Assembly (NCBI RefSeq): GCF_040954645.1
Contig: NC_092806.1
Location: 131,959,151 to 132,023,150 of the forward strand
Direction: 5' to 3'
Origin: Diabrotica undecimpunctata
Lineage: Eukaryota > Arthropoda > Insecta > Coleoptera > Chrysomelidae
DNA length: 64,000 nt
Shown in pieces: positions 21,300-32,998 of the stretch. Under the pieces are notes generated by a model that saw nothing but the letters and a program-made list of their open reading frames with translations, made no database searches and had not been told where the DNA came from. The position numbers were made by a program, and so were the translations under genes. Positions within the stretch are counted from its first letter, which is position 1. The number at the start of each line of letters is the position of its first letter.

Positions 21300-22720
21300 T
21301 TAAGATTTTTCAAAACATTTACACTGAGTACATTTTTTTAAATTGTATAGAAAATTATTTTTTAGTTGATTGTTAGAATCTCTTAAGTTTTTGATTTGTT
21401 CTATAACCAGTTTTCTCTTCTTTTCATTTTTGGCTTGATGGAACTGTTTTTCTGTAATTGGGAATAATAGCTGGTGTTCTTTCTTCTTTTTCTCCTTTTC
21501 CAAAGGCACTTTTTCCCATGCGCAGTTAAAAGATGTTATGAGCCTTATTAAAACTGTATGTGAGTTTTCAAACAAAATTTCTCGGATAGGTCTGATTGGG
21601 AAGGACAGTTTCTTTTCATAGACGAAGTCTAAGAACGCTATTCAAGACTACAAAAGGTATATGCTTAACTCTGGAACACTTAACCTCATGGCACCAATCA
21701 TCCGGAATCTCACACCTAGACTTTTTCCTGATCAAAGCTTTATTTTTGTCACACTCAAGGTATAAGTGTCCACAAGTAGGGTATGTCATTATTATCAGCT
21801 TTAGTCTTTTCAGATTACTGACCAAAAAGTGGCAAAACTTGAATAGAGCACTGTATTTGTTTTGCCCCGAGCAGGAATCACGACAAACATAAATCTCTTT
21901 AACATTAGGTTCAAAGAAATTATATATATATATTGGAAGAGAAATAAACAAACCTCGTCTGCACCTTTCTTTCCAATATTTTTTGGATATATATAAAAGT
22001 AGCTCTCACTACTTGAAAGAACATGTATATTAAACATATACACAGATAATTGCCTTTTGTAGTAGACATTTTTGCTTTCAATGTTAGGGCATGGAAAATT
22101 CCTGCTATAATCCGTAGTAATGGCTTCTATTTTTGACGATTTTATAGCATTTTGTTTAGCAGTCCTCTTTCTCTCATAAAAAGTTGCTTGTTTTCTCAAG
22201 TAAAGTTCTTGTTTAGTTTCAAGTGCTCCTAGTTCTTGAATAAGCTTGCATCTGTGCATCTCTGCATCTCTTTCCTCGTTTATTTTTAAACTTACCGTTT
22301 TCTTTTCCTATAGCTTTCATAAAAAAAGTTTGAAGATTTTTGCAATAAATTGGAATATTTCTCTTTAAACATTACAAAAAATTTTTTAATATTTAATGAG
22401 TCATCTAAATTACTCCTCGAAGACTTCTTGGAGCTATAATGACTATTTCTGCTAGGGAAAGAAGTTATGTGCTCGTGAATTGTTTTTTTTTAAATCTTCG
22501 TCCTTTTGGTAAAGGCGATTTTTATGCAAACCCCGTAAATTCCTAGGAGCCCCGTTTGATTTTTTCAATTTATTTACAACTACATCAACTTTACCTCGTG
22601 TTGTATCGTGAAATTACACAAAAGCATTCTTGCAAACCTTGACATCTTCCACAGTGGCTCCACAAATTAATGTGATCTTTAAAAGATTAAGGCTAGCTTA
22701 TTTATTTTTAGGACACTATT
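21300..22720 (-). pseudogene. DUF7869-type, probably element-encoded, protein; degenerate
   Basis: On the minus strand a long protein can be followed through frame changes. The order is: CGATVEDVKVCKNAFV near 22660; GAPRNLRGLHKNRLY near 22530; MHRCKLIQELGALE (22259); ITTDYSRNFPCPNI; VYYKRQLSVYMFNIHV; IGKKGADEV; then CRDSCSGQNKYSALFKF (about 21870), TYPTCGHLYLECDKN, RCEIPDDWCHEVK. The D...D...D arrangement (TTDYSRN, CRDSCSGQNK, LECDKN) resembles an RNase H-like fold, as in proteins labelled DUF7869 in many invertebrate genomes, often repetitive. Stops occur upstream (such as after KNAFV) and frames shift near 21950 and 21600. Function is not established; mobile origin is inferred from repetitiveness elsewhere and from context. 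Confidence 0.55.
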
Positions 22721-23282
22721 CAGATCTTAGATAAGGAAATATAGGTTAGAGGTAATGCTCAATTAATAAACCCTCGCAAAGTGAGTTCAGTTTCGATGTG
22801 ACCGCCATATTTTGGTGCCTGTATGTGGCCCATTACCAGCTCTCGCAGGGTTGCCAGGTCTACCGATTTTAACTTCAATTTACTGATCTACTGAAACACT
22901 ATAAATATTAATCTACTAAACAATATGTAATATTAAAATCATATTCAAAAGTAATCATTATATCAGAGGTCAATTAAAATTTTTGAAAAAATCCATTTTT
23001 TGATGTATATTCATTATCCTCTATCTACCAAAGAAATAAAATATGATGTGGCAACTCCTCTGGTACCGGTTTATGAATCAGTTAATTTCATAGGATTATG
23101 TGTCTAAGATTCAGACTATTGACTAAAAATGATCAAATATAAGTTTGTTAACCTGTTGAATGTAGACGACATGATTGACTAGCAAAGGAAACGCACGCAT
23201 TTTGAGCAGAATAAAAATTAATATAATTTACTATACTGCTCTACTTCCCTTGACAGGAAGTTAACATAAAACTCACACTTAG
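22721..23282. other. Non-coding stretch
   Basis: Contains CGCAGGGTTGCCAGGTCTACCG near 22845, reminiscent of a DNA-element terminus, but no partner end was found. No gene recognised. Confidence 0.35.
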
Positions 23283-24700
23283 ATGGTAGAGCTAAAAGGG
23301 CATATATTGCCTATGAGCAGTGTCGACGAACATTCGGACGCACCTGGGGCCTCACGCCCAGGGTGATCGCCTGGGTCTACACCGCTGTCATTAGGCCAAT
23401 GCTATCTTACGGAGCTATTGCTTGGGTACCAAAAGTGCTACAGGCAACAGCGATTAACAACCTAAACCATATTCAGCGGATGGCTTGCATTAATATAACA
23501 GGTGCCTTGAAAACAACAACAACTGCTGCAATGGAGTTGATCATTAGCATCACGCCTCTAGATATATATGTCAAAGAGGTGGCGCTAGTGACAATGGTGC
23601 GACTGCGCTCAGCTAGTGCAAACCTTGATGTAGGAATGGGACAATTGAGAACTCGTTTCTGGCGGGGAGAGCTGGATGCATTACCACTGCTACAGGCAGG
23701 CTGCGACTCAATTGAACCAAAGTTTGTCTTTAACAAACCCTACAAAATTGAAACAAGACAGTATATGGAGACAAACGTGGCAAATGCCTATTGCATATAC
23801 ACCGATGGCTCCAAAATGAAAAAAGCCTCAGGATGCGGGATATACTCCAGATCACTGAACCTAAGAATAAAGTGGGGTATGGAAAAAATGCCAGCGTAGT
23901 TCAGACAGAACTGACTGGTATTTCCATAGCCGCAAAAGAGATAACCCAAAAAGGTATAGCAGGGAAAACTATATTGATGGTAATACCATCATCCTGAGGT
24001 GGGTTAAAGGACACAATAGGAATAAAGGCAACCGAATTGCTGACCAATTATCTGGGAAGGTGGCAGGTCTAAGACTCTTAAGACCTGGGGATCTTTTTGG
24101 TTGGTTAACTACAACAATCGCGGAAATTGTCAAATGTCACTCCCATACGCAAACCGTAAAAAGATGGGAAGAAGGGAAAGGATGTAAACTTGCCAGGGTA
24201 ACACTAAGTAACCTTGAAGAGTCAACATCAAAGAAATACTTGGGAATGACCAGGGAAAACCTACGTTTGGCAGATGGTTTTTTAACTGGTCGATGTCAAC
24301 TAAGCAAACACCTCCACACACTGGGGCTAGCAGACTCACCTCTATGTTGGAAGTTTGAACGAGAAGACGAAACTGTAGAGCATTTCCTATGTAAATGCCC
24401 AGAGTTATCGTTAATATGAGAGTACGCGTTCGGCGAGTCCTGGCCCGCACCTGCCCACATAAGAGAGATGTCTCCTGGTGACTTGTCCACCTTCCTAGAA
24501 ATGGCAGGATGGACAATAAGATAAGGATGACAGCTCCCTGGGAGGATGCACAATTTGTAAATTGTGGCCTAAGTTCTGTGAAACTTAACTCGCCCTCCCT
24601 ACTCTACAGATACAGATACTATACTGCTCTAAGGGTAAGCAAGGAAAAAGCTACTGATTTATTAAAAAATTTTATGGAGAAGTTTAATTATGTGATATTA
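23283..24700 (+). pseudogene. 5'-truncated LOA/R1-like LINE: reverse-transcriptase thumb, RNase H, zinc knuckle
   Basis: Starts abruptly within the thumb region: RAKRAYIAYEQCRRTFG, then WVYTAVIRPMLSYGAIAWV and ITGALKTTTTAAMELII (23400-23540). RNase H follows, with YCIYTDGSKMKKASGCGIY (23790) and, after a frame change near 23890, QTELTGISIAAKEI, then VKGHNRNKGNRIADQLS. The tail holds LTGRCQLSKHLHTLGL and C-KFEREDETVEHFLCKC, a CCHC-type knuckle (to 24418). At least three frame breaks. Presence of RNase H places it in the I superfamily; LOA versus R1 is not decided. It ends somewhere before 24715 without a clear tail. Confidence 0.7.
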
Positions 24701-24715
24701 TTAATAAAACGTTAG

Positions 24716-25595
24716 AGATTTAGACGTTAAAAATAGTTTTATTGTATGCTTTTTTCTTAAATATCCTTCCTTATAATTATCTATGCTTGAATCATATATA
24801 AAACATTGTTCTTCTCTAGTTTATTGATAAACAAAAACTATTGCGTCATAAACCTTATAATCCTATTTGCATTAAGATCTAGTTAAGAAATAAATTAATT
24901 TAGAGATTGGCTAATATTACTCGCCGGTGATAATTAACGGCTTCCATATATTTAAATGAAATTTGCATTCATCAATTACTTTAGACTTACTCTAATAAAT
25001 GTTTTTAACGTAAAACAATATATTCAAGAACTTTTTACATTAAAATAAAATGACGCTTTCGGTATTTCCACGTTAAAAAGTTGGCGGGTTCCTTTAATCT
25101 TCATTTTTTAAGAGATTAACTTAGTAAAACGATTTAAGTATCTAGTACTTATTCCCATACACAAGAAATGAGTAAAAATTTTAAATTGTGAACCTTCTTC
25201 TAATATTGCCAATTTCAGGTTAATGCTCACAGTATATATGTTTTTATGACGAAAATAATTAACAAAGCAACAAATGATTTGTAGGTTTAATAGAATAATT
25301 ATTGCTTATTACTTCATTTTAAGTCAGGAATTAGTGTCCACTGCTAAATATAAACGTCTCTAAAATATCGTCAATTAACATTGATTTCTTATTTAGATTC
25401 TTATGTCTAAGTCACCGTTTTATAATTCTTTTAGTCCATCGCCTAACTTGCTATATTGATAAGTACTGAGCAGTTTCATTTTAGTGTGATGATTCCGTCA
25501 ATCGGATTCTGATCTTTGTCTAATTTTTTTGTTCTGTTTATGATAACATATTATACTTAAATTACAGCTTTTAATTTAGATATTCCAAAAGAACA
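24716..25595. other. AT-rich non-coding stretch
   Basis: About 880 bp. No coding homology, repeat pair or element end seen. Confidence 0.5.
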
Positions 25596-25790
25596 GCGTC
25601 TTTTGCAAAAAAGACCATCGGAGATAGAATTGGCAAAACCCGGATGAAAATATTAGGAACGAGATCGATTTTATGATTACTGACAAGAAGCAAATCTTCA
25701 GAGATGTTACAGTCCCAAAACTCTCAAACCAGTTTTTTACCTCGGAAACGAGAGATATCATATGATCAAAAAGAAGTACAGACCTACCTA
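25596..25790 (+). pseudogene. RTE-type endonuclease fragment
   Basis: Reads NWQNPDENIRNEIDFMIT, DKKQIFRDVTV: the SPDG-x-IDY-block near the end of RTE-type AP endonucleases. About 60 residues, with stops at both sides. No other part of the same LINE was identified here. Confidence 0.5.
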
Positions 25791-26320
25791 GATAGACCCA
25801 TTTCAGGAACATATAAGTATTAACAACATTTTTTATAACGATAAGAATATAGAACGAAATGTCAACAACCTAAATGACATTATAATAGAAGCTATACAGG
25901 AAAGCTAGAATATAGTGTAACTTGGGGAGAGATGGTAAGCCGCGTGAGACGGCGAGTCGCCTTTTTTCATATAATGTTCGGCGGGGATCGTTCTCGGTGA
26001 TGAAGTACGACGGTTTAGCATACACTACATCGTAATGGAAACAACACGTGCTTGAATATTTTATGGTTTCAAAATTTCAAAGTGTTGTAGTATGCATAAT
26101 ATCCACCATCCATCCAAAATTCTGACTACATCACAGCTAGTACTCATTATACTACGTATTTGTATGTTTGGTTGCCTACCAGTCAAGAGAAAGATCGTTA
26201 TAACCTCATTCGTTTGTACACGTGTAGTGAATGAACGGTACCTTATGTATGACTTCAATTTGAAGCAATATTTTTTATCGGAATAGTGAATTTATTTGTT
26301 GGAAAAATTTGTTTGTAGAA

Positions 26321-26990
26321 AGTAAGTATTATTTTTTATTGTATAAATATTTTTCTACATCGAACTTCACATTATTATCTAGCTTTATGATGTCATTCAT
26401 TATCAAACCATATATGGATTCGTATGCATTCCGTCTAAATTGGTATAAATCCGTAAAATCAACAAATGGTTTCGAATAGGTACATCCAATCTTATTTTAG
26501 TTATACCGTTTTTAGAAAAACTATTATTTGGTTTTTGTTTTCAGAATGGATCCTGGGAAGTTTTATGGCTCGTCTAAATACGTTAACTGTATTCCTAATG
26601 ATGGAGAACTAAGTGAAAAAGAATTAGGTTCAAATTCCGATAATTAGTATATTCCTCGATGTCGTCAGTCCCAGTCTGATGATAGTGATAGCATTGAACA
26701 AAGGAATTTGGATAAAAATACACCTATTTGCTCTGGTACAAATAAAATTGTCAACAAAAAAAAAAAGAAACCTGAAAACATTTTATGGGAACCAAGCCAT
26801 TTGAAGCGTTTTAATAAAAGTGATTATGCATTTAAAAACGTAGAGCTACCAGAATGTATTCTTGAGCTAGAAAATCCTGCAGATTTTTCTTGTTTTTGTT
26901 TCCAAAAGAATTAATATCCATGATTGTTGAACAATCAAACATAAAAGTTCTGCAGGATAATATAAACAAACCTGTCAATATTACCGAAAA
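26321..26990 (+). pseudogene. N-terminal fragment of a piggyBac transposase, with 5' UTR intron
   Basis: The coding part begins at the ATG near 26547 (MDPGKFYGSSKYV). It runs with a TAG at about 26646 and continues through SHLKRFNKSDYAF and FPKELISMIVEQSNIKVLQ, the DDE_Tnp_1_7 N-terminal block, before being cut at about 26990. A likely 5' UTR intron precedes it: donor GTAAGTATT at 26321, and a pyrimidine-rich acceptor ending TTTTCAG just before the ATG. The catalytic domain is absent. An RTE LINE begins about 70 bp later. It is a different piggyBac copy from the minus-strand one at 28.1-29.7 kb. Confidence 0.65.
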
Positions 26991-27059
26991 GCTTGGATGG
27001 CGACAGAACTTTTTAACAATTGGCTTTTAACAGTTAATGGGGTTATGAAGTAAGTAGAA

Positions 27060-28090
27060 GAATGTACAGGAGGATATGGTCTGGGCAACAGAAACGAAAT
27101 GGGTGACAGGCTTATCGAGTTTTGCCAAAAGTATAATTTTGTTATAGTTAATACATTATTCAAAATGCCAAAGAGAAGACCATACACTTGGAAGTCACCA
27201 GCAGATCAAGAAGAGAGAATTGTAAGAAACCAAATAGACTATGTATTAGTTAGACAAAAATACAGGAACGCAATTATATCCGCAAAAACCTATCCAAGTG
27301 CCGACATAAGATCTGATCACACCCCAGTAGTGACCAAAATTAGGCTCAAAATGAAAATAATAAAACGAAGAACAACAAATGCAAAAATCGATACAAGTAA
27401 ATTAAGGAACCCACACATAAAGAAACGCCTGGCAGGTGAAATCAACAACGCATTAATGACTGTTAAAGGACAAATTCTACAAAATACTGAGACGGATAAA
27501 AAATGGTTATTAATAGAGACAGAAATAGATAAAAGTCAAAAAGAAATTCTAATACCAATCAGATATAAAAAGAAGCAATGGATGACGGAAGAAATTTTGG
27601 ATTTAATGGAAGAAAGACGTCAATATAAAAACAAAAATAATCAGATGTACAAAAAAGTGGGTAAACAAATAAAATACAGAATTAAGAAAGCGAAAGAACA
27701 ATGGTTAAAAGAACAATGCGCAGAAATAGAAGAATACCAGAGAAGACATAATAGTTTTAACACACATAAAAAAATTAAAGAATTAACTCACAACAATAGA
27801 ACAAGAAAACCGGGAATACTGAAAGATGCAAATGGAAAACTTGTGTTGAATACTAACGACAAATTAAAGAGATGGATAGAATACATCAATAAACTGTTCA
27901 AAGACAATAGAACAAAACAGATGGAGATAGAAGTAGAAGGGGATATGGTTTTAAAGATATTAAAAGAGGAAATTAAAATGGCATTAAAAAACAGCAAAAG
28001 TGGTAAAGCAGTAGGTCCAAACCAAATCCCTATAGAAACCTTAAAATGCATAAATGATGAAACCTTAGACATTATAGTAGACTTATTTAA
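27060..28090 (+). CDS. RTE-clade LINE: endonuclease end and reverse-transcriptase start, cut at a TTAA
   Basis: An open frame of about 340 codons begins within the endonuclease: GYGLGNRNEMGDRLIEFC, NTLFKMPKRRPYTWKSP, NQIDYVLVRQKYRN, SDHTPVV (the SDH catalytic box, about 27315). A Lys-rich linker follows, then EEIKMALKNSKSGKAVGPN and IPIETLKCI, the first reverse-transcriptase block. It ends where LINE sequence meets TTAACCCGGCATCC at 28087, the likely end of a piggyBac element; the last codons are piggyBac-derived. The reverse-transcriptase core is missing, and a later segment of an RTE resumes at about 29705. No stop or shift in the LINE part. Confidence 0.8.
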
Positions 28091-29700
28091 CCCGGCATCC
28101 GACAGGTGAATTTTTTTCCACTAACATACAGGTGGAGTGTGACAAACCCCAGCAACTGAAAAATTTAAAGAATTCCAAAAAATATCTTTATGTTTATTTT
28201 TTATTATTTATTATTGTAATTTGTAATACACAACATGTAATCAATAACATTATATATGAGTTTAAGTTAAATTAAAGACAAAAGAAAAATGATTTTATTT
28301 ATAATTAATAAAACAAAGATGGCTAAATTAGTAAATAATACGAACTTGAATAATTACTCAAAATCTGTACAGTCCTTACAATAGATTTGGGCATGCTCAA
28401 GACAGAGGTAAATCTCGCAAGCCTCGCATACGTATTTGGTTTTTCTGTCACGAACACGAGGACACTTAGAACATCTTCCCTGCTGACCTGGTCTCCTTTT
28501 CTTGCGTACTGGCTCTGATTGTTCACCCAAAACATGTCTTATAGAACTACGCAGTTCTCAAGTTAACCTCGGATTTGTTACTCTATTCCGTTGATTGTCT
28601 TGTATTAATTGTTTTTCTAACTCTTTTAGGAAAATTCTCCTAGCAATTTTCACGTCAATATTGTACACTTTGTAAATTATTTGGGTATTAATTCCTGCGG
28701 TATTGAGAAGGGAGAAAAAGATTGTTAGTGGCCAGCGGCGACTCCGACGTGAAATACTGTAAGATGCGGACATTTCATCCACGACATCAACACCACACTT
28801 ACTAAAATTATAAAAACATACTATCTCACAAAACTTTCTTCTCCGTATCACCCACCGAATTATCATGATGGAGAGATGACATCAATAATGTCACTTTTCA
28901 CTTGTTTGTTGATAGGATATAAGTGTACAATTTTCTTGAAACCCAAACAGTGGAATAGAATACAAATCTCTATTGCGTACTTTTAAAAATAATTTTGGAG
29001 GTATGTGTGGCTTATTTTTTCTAACTGTTCCCACCACAGTGAGTTTGTGAGTATTTCGTAGGTTTTCGAGGAGTTCGTAGCTGGTATACCAGTTGTCAAA
29101 CGGCACGTTCCGTTTTATTCCAGATATCGGGGCAACTAGACGGTCTGTAATATCTTTAGGGCTATTGCTTTGTCTAAAAGGTCCATCTGACTGCTGGCTC
29201 ACATAAACCTCCATATTTACAAGGTAGTATGTACATGCATCTACCAAAGCGTGTACTTGTATACCTTACTTAGCTGGTTTGTTCGGTATGTATTGTGTAA
29301 AACTGCAGCGGCCACGAAACGCCTCCAATTTTTCGTCGATTGTTACATATTGAGACGGTGTATAGGCGTTCTTGCAGTTATCCACGAATCGGTCAACAAT
29401 TCCTCGAGTATGTGCCAATTTGTCCAGTTTCAATCTGTCTGCCCTATTCTTTTTATGATCAAACCGAAGACATGAAATTAAAAACTCGAATCTTCTTTGA
29501 CTGAAATATGTCAATACCTGTGCCATCCAAATTCCATAGCTCACACAGACGACGATGAATATTTCTAAATGCACCGGCTAAGTATAAGAGGCCAAGTGCA
29601 GCTTTTATTTCTGAAGTATTTGTTTCTCCAAAGTGATTTGAATCTTTCTATTTTTCAGTCTTTTCTCTTATTCTCTCATTAGTGCAAGTAACAATGTAAA
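28091..29700 (-). pseudogene. piggyBac-family element with broken transposase
   Basis: Minus-strand pieces cover most of a DDE_Tnp_1_7 transposase. They include KAALGLLYLAGAFRNIHRRL (29610); YVTIDEKLEAFRGRC (D1, 29340); VDACTYYLVNMEVYV; KRNVPFDNWYTSYELLENLR (D2); CGVDVVDEMSASYSISRRS (D3, 28780); and a C-terminal Cys-rich finger (28500-28350: C-x2-C, C-x2-C, C-LEHA-C-x2-C). There is a stop after IPNKPAK (29270) and a frameshift near 28880. The lower-coordinate end is probably TTAA then CCCGGCATCCGACAGG at 28087-28106, since TTAA targets and CCC ends are usual in this family. The N-terminal end is missing, lost together with the middle of the RTE LINE around it. Confidence 0.75.
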
Positions 29701-29704
29701 TAAT

Positions 29705-30004
29705 CATTTACTGCTGAACAACTCCAATTACTGCTAAACAAAACAAACAGTTTCTGTGAAAAATATGGACTAAAAATGAATATAAAAAGACCAAATACAT
29801 AATAATACCAAAGAAAACAAATATACCAACAAACATACATTTGGGAAATGTACCGATAGAAAGGGTTGATAAATACAAATAATTAGGAACCTGGATTTCA
29901 CACAATAATGATCAAACAACCGAAATAAGAGCCAGGATAGAAATAGCAAGAAATGCGTTTGTAAAAATGAAAACAATTCTCTGCAACAAAAACCTTAGAT
30001 TAGG
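29705..30004 (+). pseudogene. RTE-clade reverse-transcriptase late segment
   Basis: Frame reads AEQLQLLLNKTNS, EKYGLKMNIKKTKYIIIPKK, ERVDKYK then a stop then LGTWISHNNDQTTEIRARIE, and NAFVKMKTILCNKNLRLG. These are the post-YADD blocks of an RTE reverse transcriptase, in the same orientation as 27060-28090. It may be the remainder of that LINE after piggyBac insertion and deletion. It is cut at about 30004 by a Tigger fragment. Confidence 0.65.
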
Positions 30005-30828
30005 CAATGGTGCAATTCAAATTGCAACCATTGGACCAAGCGATCATCCATAATTTTAAGACGTTCTATCGCAAAGAAATTGTTAAACTCGTTTTAGAAT
30101 CTCTCGGCAAGCAGCTAACGCTGCAAGTTCTGACAGCTATTTTATTAATTGACAAAGCATGGAAAGGTGTAACTCCCCTAATTCTCAACTGCTTCAAAAA
30201 ATCCGGTTTTTTTAAAGAAAATCAGGAAAATCTTCCAATACTTATGGATGATAAAGAACCAGCAATAGAACCATTAGTTGACGGTGTGAGTTTTTCTGAC
30301 TTTGTTCAAGTGGATGAAGATATTGCTGTCTCAGGTTCTCTAACCAATGGGGAAATTTTATCTGCGACAGATACTAATAAAAAAAAGAACGACGAAGATG
30401 AGTACAATACATCAGAACCTTTGGCAGAGGTTTAAGTTAAGGAAGCAACATCCTCATTTGATACCTTACAAATCTTCTGTCTATAAAACAAAAGTGATGA
30501 AAAAGCATTTCAGGTACTTTTTCTCTTAAAAAAATTATTGAGCAGTCTAAACAGTAGCAATGTCCTTTGAAGTAAATCAGTATAATACAGTTCTTTCTAA
30601 AGATTGATTAATTCACATTATGAATACATAAATGTATGTACACGAATGTACCTCTAAACTTTAGCCATCCTTATAGAATAGCAGTTAATAAATAATAATT
30701 GATCAACACTTAATAATTCGTTTTATTTATTTTCTCTCACAAATTTTGAACCAGTTGATATTTCAAACACTCAATAATTCGTAATATTTTAAGAGTCCCT
30801 CGAGTTTCGAATTAACGAGAGTCGACTG
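30005..30828 (+). pseudogene. 3' half of a Tigger/pogo element with right TIR
   Basis: Starts inside the DDE_1 domain at KLQPLDQAIIHNFKTFYRKEI, followed by IDKAWKGVTPLILNCFKKSGF, the end of the pogo/Tigger catalytic domain, then an acidic tail to the stop at 30433-30435. The 3' UTR leads to CGAATTAACGAGAGTCGACTG. In reverse complement this starts CAGTCGACTCTCGTTAATTCG, the classic Tigger/pogo terminus, followed by TA (30829-30830), the expected target dinucleotide. The left half is missing; the left break abuts RTE sequence. Confidence 0.75.
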
Positions 30829-31023
30829 TATCAACATTAAACTACTAATATTAAGAAATGTATGACAACTTTTTTGCAGATAAGAGATAAAGGTTTTTGT
30901 TGGATATACGATTCATAATTGATAAAATTTGATCAAGTACACATTGAAAAATTTTATTGTTTGTGTCAAGTTGTAAATCCGAGACATCAGAGTAAAGTTA
31001 AGTTTGTGTTCAAAAAAGGTAAT

Positions 31024-32078
31024 ATGCCCTACGTAGGTTTGTCAGATGTTCAGAGGGGAAGAATTGTTGCTCTTGTTGAGCAGGGAATATCACAAAGGCA
31101 AATTTCAGCTATGCTACACGTCCCGCAGAACGTTGTTTCAAAAACATATGCAAGATTTTTAGAATTGGGTACACTCAAGAAGAGGCCTAGAGAAAGTTGT
31201 CGTAGAGTAACTAGTGATCGACAAGACCAGTTTTTAGGTCAAATAGCTAGAAGAGATCCAACCTCTTCTCATTCGGAGCTCCAAAGGCAACTTTTGCAAA
31301 CTACAGGTATTGACATTTCAGTTGAAACAGTACGAAAGAGACTTCGTTCCGAACATTTATTTAGCAGGAGGCAGTTAAGGGTTCCCGAGTTATCCAGACA
31401 GAACAAAATTGATCGCTTGAATTGGTGTATGGAACACCAGAACTAGACAAATGAAGATTGGCAAAATGTCCGTTTTTCAGTTGAAACCAGAATTGGTCCG
31501 AGATCAGATGACCGTCGAATTCAGGTTTTAAGAGGTCGAGGCAGACAAGCTAGACTGCAAACTTCCAGATTGGTTTCAAAATATAAAGGAGGAACTGTAA
31601 TGTTTTGGGGAGGTATTATGATGGGAGAAAAACACCTTTGCGTCCCTTACAGCAAAGTTTAACGGGTCGCCGGTATGTCGATTTGGTACTAGAACCTATA
31701 GTTAGGCTGTGGCGAGGTGCAGTGAGAAATATTTTCATTTTTATGCACGATAATGCCCCTCGACATACCAGCAGAGTTTCCACAGACTTTCTGGAAACTG
31801 AAGATGTCACTGTTCTGAGCTGGCTTGCCTGCTCACCTGATATTAATCCCATTGAGCATGTGTGGAACCTCATTAAAAGAAGGATTAGAGCTCGAAGGGA
31901 TATTCCAGGTAATGCAGATCAGCTCATTCAAGCCGCTATAGAAGAATGGGCAAACTTACCTCAAGAACAAGTTGACGATTTGATTAGAAGCATTTCCCGT
32001 CGGATTGAAGCTTGTATTAGAGCTAGAGGTGACAACACTGACTATTTAAATAAACAACAAGACTGTATCTTTCTTTAG
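31024..32078 (+). pseudogene. Tc1-like (DD34E) transposase, stop, frameshift and first Asp lost
   Basis: Begins MPYVGLSDVQRGRIVALVEQ with the paired-like helix-turn-helix (GISQRQISAMLHVPQNVVSK), then TLKKRPRESCRRVTS. TAG at 31444-31446 interrupts HQN-TNEDW. The box normally LFTDESRF reads RFSVETRI, so the first catalytic Asp is gone. The frame shifts between about 31610 and 31660, then continues to D in IFMHDNAPRHTSR and E in SPDINPIEHVW, with 34 residues between. C-terminus YLNKQQDCIFL to TAG 32076-32078. A possible right end is ATACTGGGTGATTCC near 32250, but no matching left end was found. Inactive. Confidence 0.85.
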
Positions 32079-32079
32079 T

Positions 32080-32990
32080 CAACCATTGCAATGTTTTCAT
32101 TTGTTTGTGTTTTTTTGCGTTTTTGTTAATTTCAAGCATTTGTAACATTTTTTAATTGTTTTTTTTTGATAATAATTAAACTGGTTTAGTATAAAATGTA
32201 GTTCATTTTCCATTAAAAAAAATTTAGTAATACTTTACAAAATCGGAAATACTGGGTGATTCCATATAAGTTTGGTTGTGTGCATGTTTCCAATATATTC
32301 TATTTGATTCCCTTCTCGCCATAGTTTAGTGTACCATACGAGAGAATAGCTCAGATGTAGTATTTAACCATTTTATATAAAACATATATTTAATTTGGTT
32401 ATTACGAAATATTTCATATTTAGATTTTCGTAACTCTCACCCAAATAAAGTCCCAGGTGTACATTCTTTGAAAATCATATCAAACTATCTAAATACTTAT
32501 GCGCCCTGCCTATTTTTTAACTATGCTACAAAAGACTTTTTGTAATACATTTAATCGCGACTCTATAATCATCTTGTTATAATAATTATAACCAATAGTA
32601 ACAGTTATTATAATACAATAGAGCAATAATTTTAATAGGTCCAATTTGAATACATATAATCAACAGTAATCGGCCTGGAGGTGTACAAAAAACTCTTATG
32701 AAATTATTTAGAAATATGTCTCAATTGTTCGCTAAGAGATTTAAGCAAAGGTTACAATCAAATCAGAAAACAATGACCATCGTGCATTGGATATTGAGAG
32801 ACATTTAGTATTTGTCCATAGACAATTGGGCCTAACCACGTTAGCTAACCACAGATTATAAAATAAACGCTTTATTGGGCATTTCGGCTTTCAGATTAAA
32901 AAATCGTTTATTTGAATTGTAATTTAATTAGTATAGAAATGAATATAATTGAAAACAGAACAACATGTATATCCAGAATATGAAAGAACT
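32080..32990. other. AT-rich non-coding stretch after the Tc1 copy
   Basis: Holds 3' flank of the Tc1 element up to about 32280, then sequence with no recognised gene or repeat pair. Confidence 0.4.
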
Positions 32991-32998
32991 TCTTTTAA

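Noticed and set aside
24130..24516. 128-codon minus-strand frame
   Set aside because: Opposite the LOA/R1-like LINE tail, which has RNase H and zinc-knuckle motifs; no support for the minus frame.
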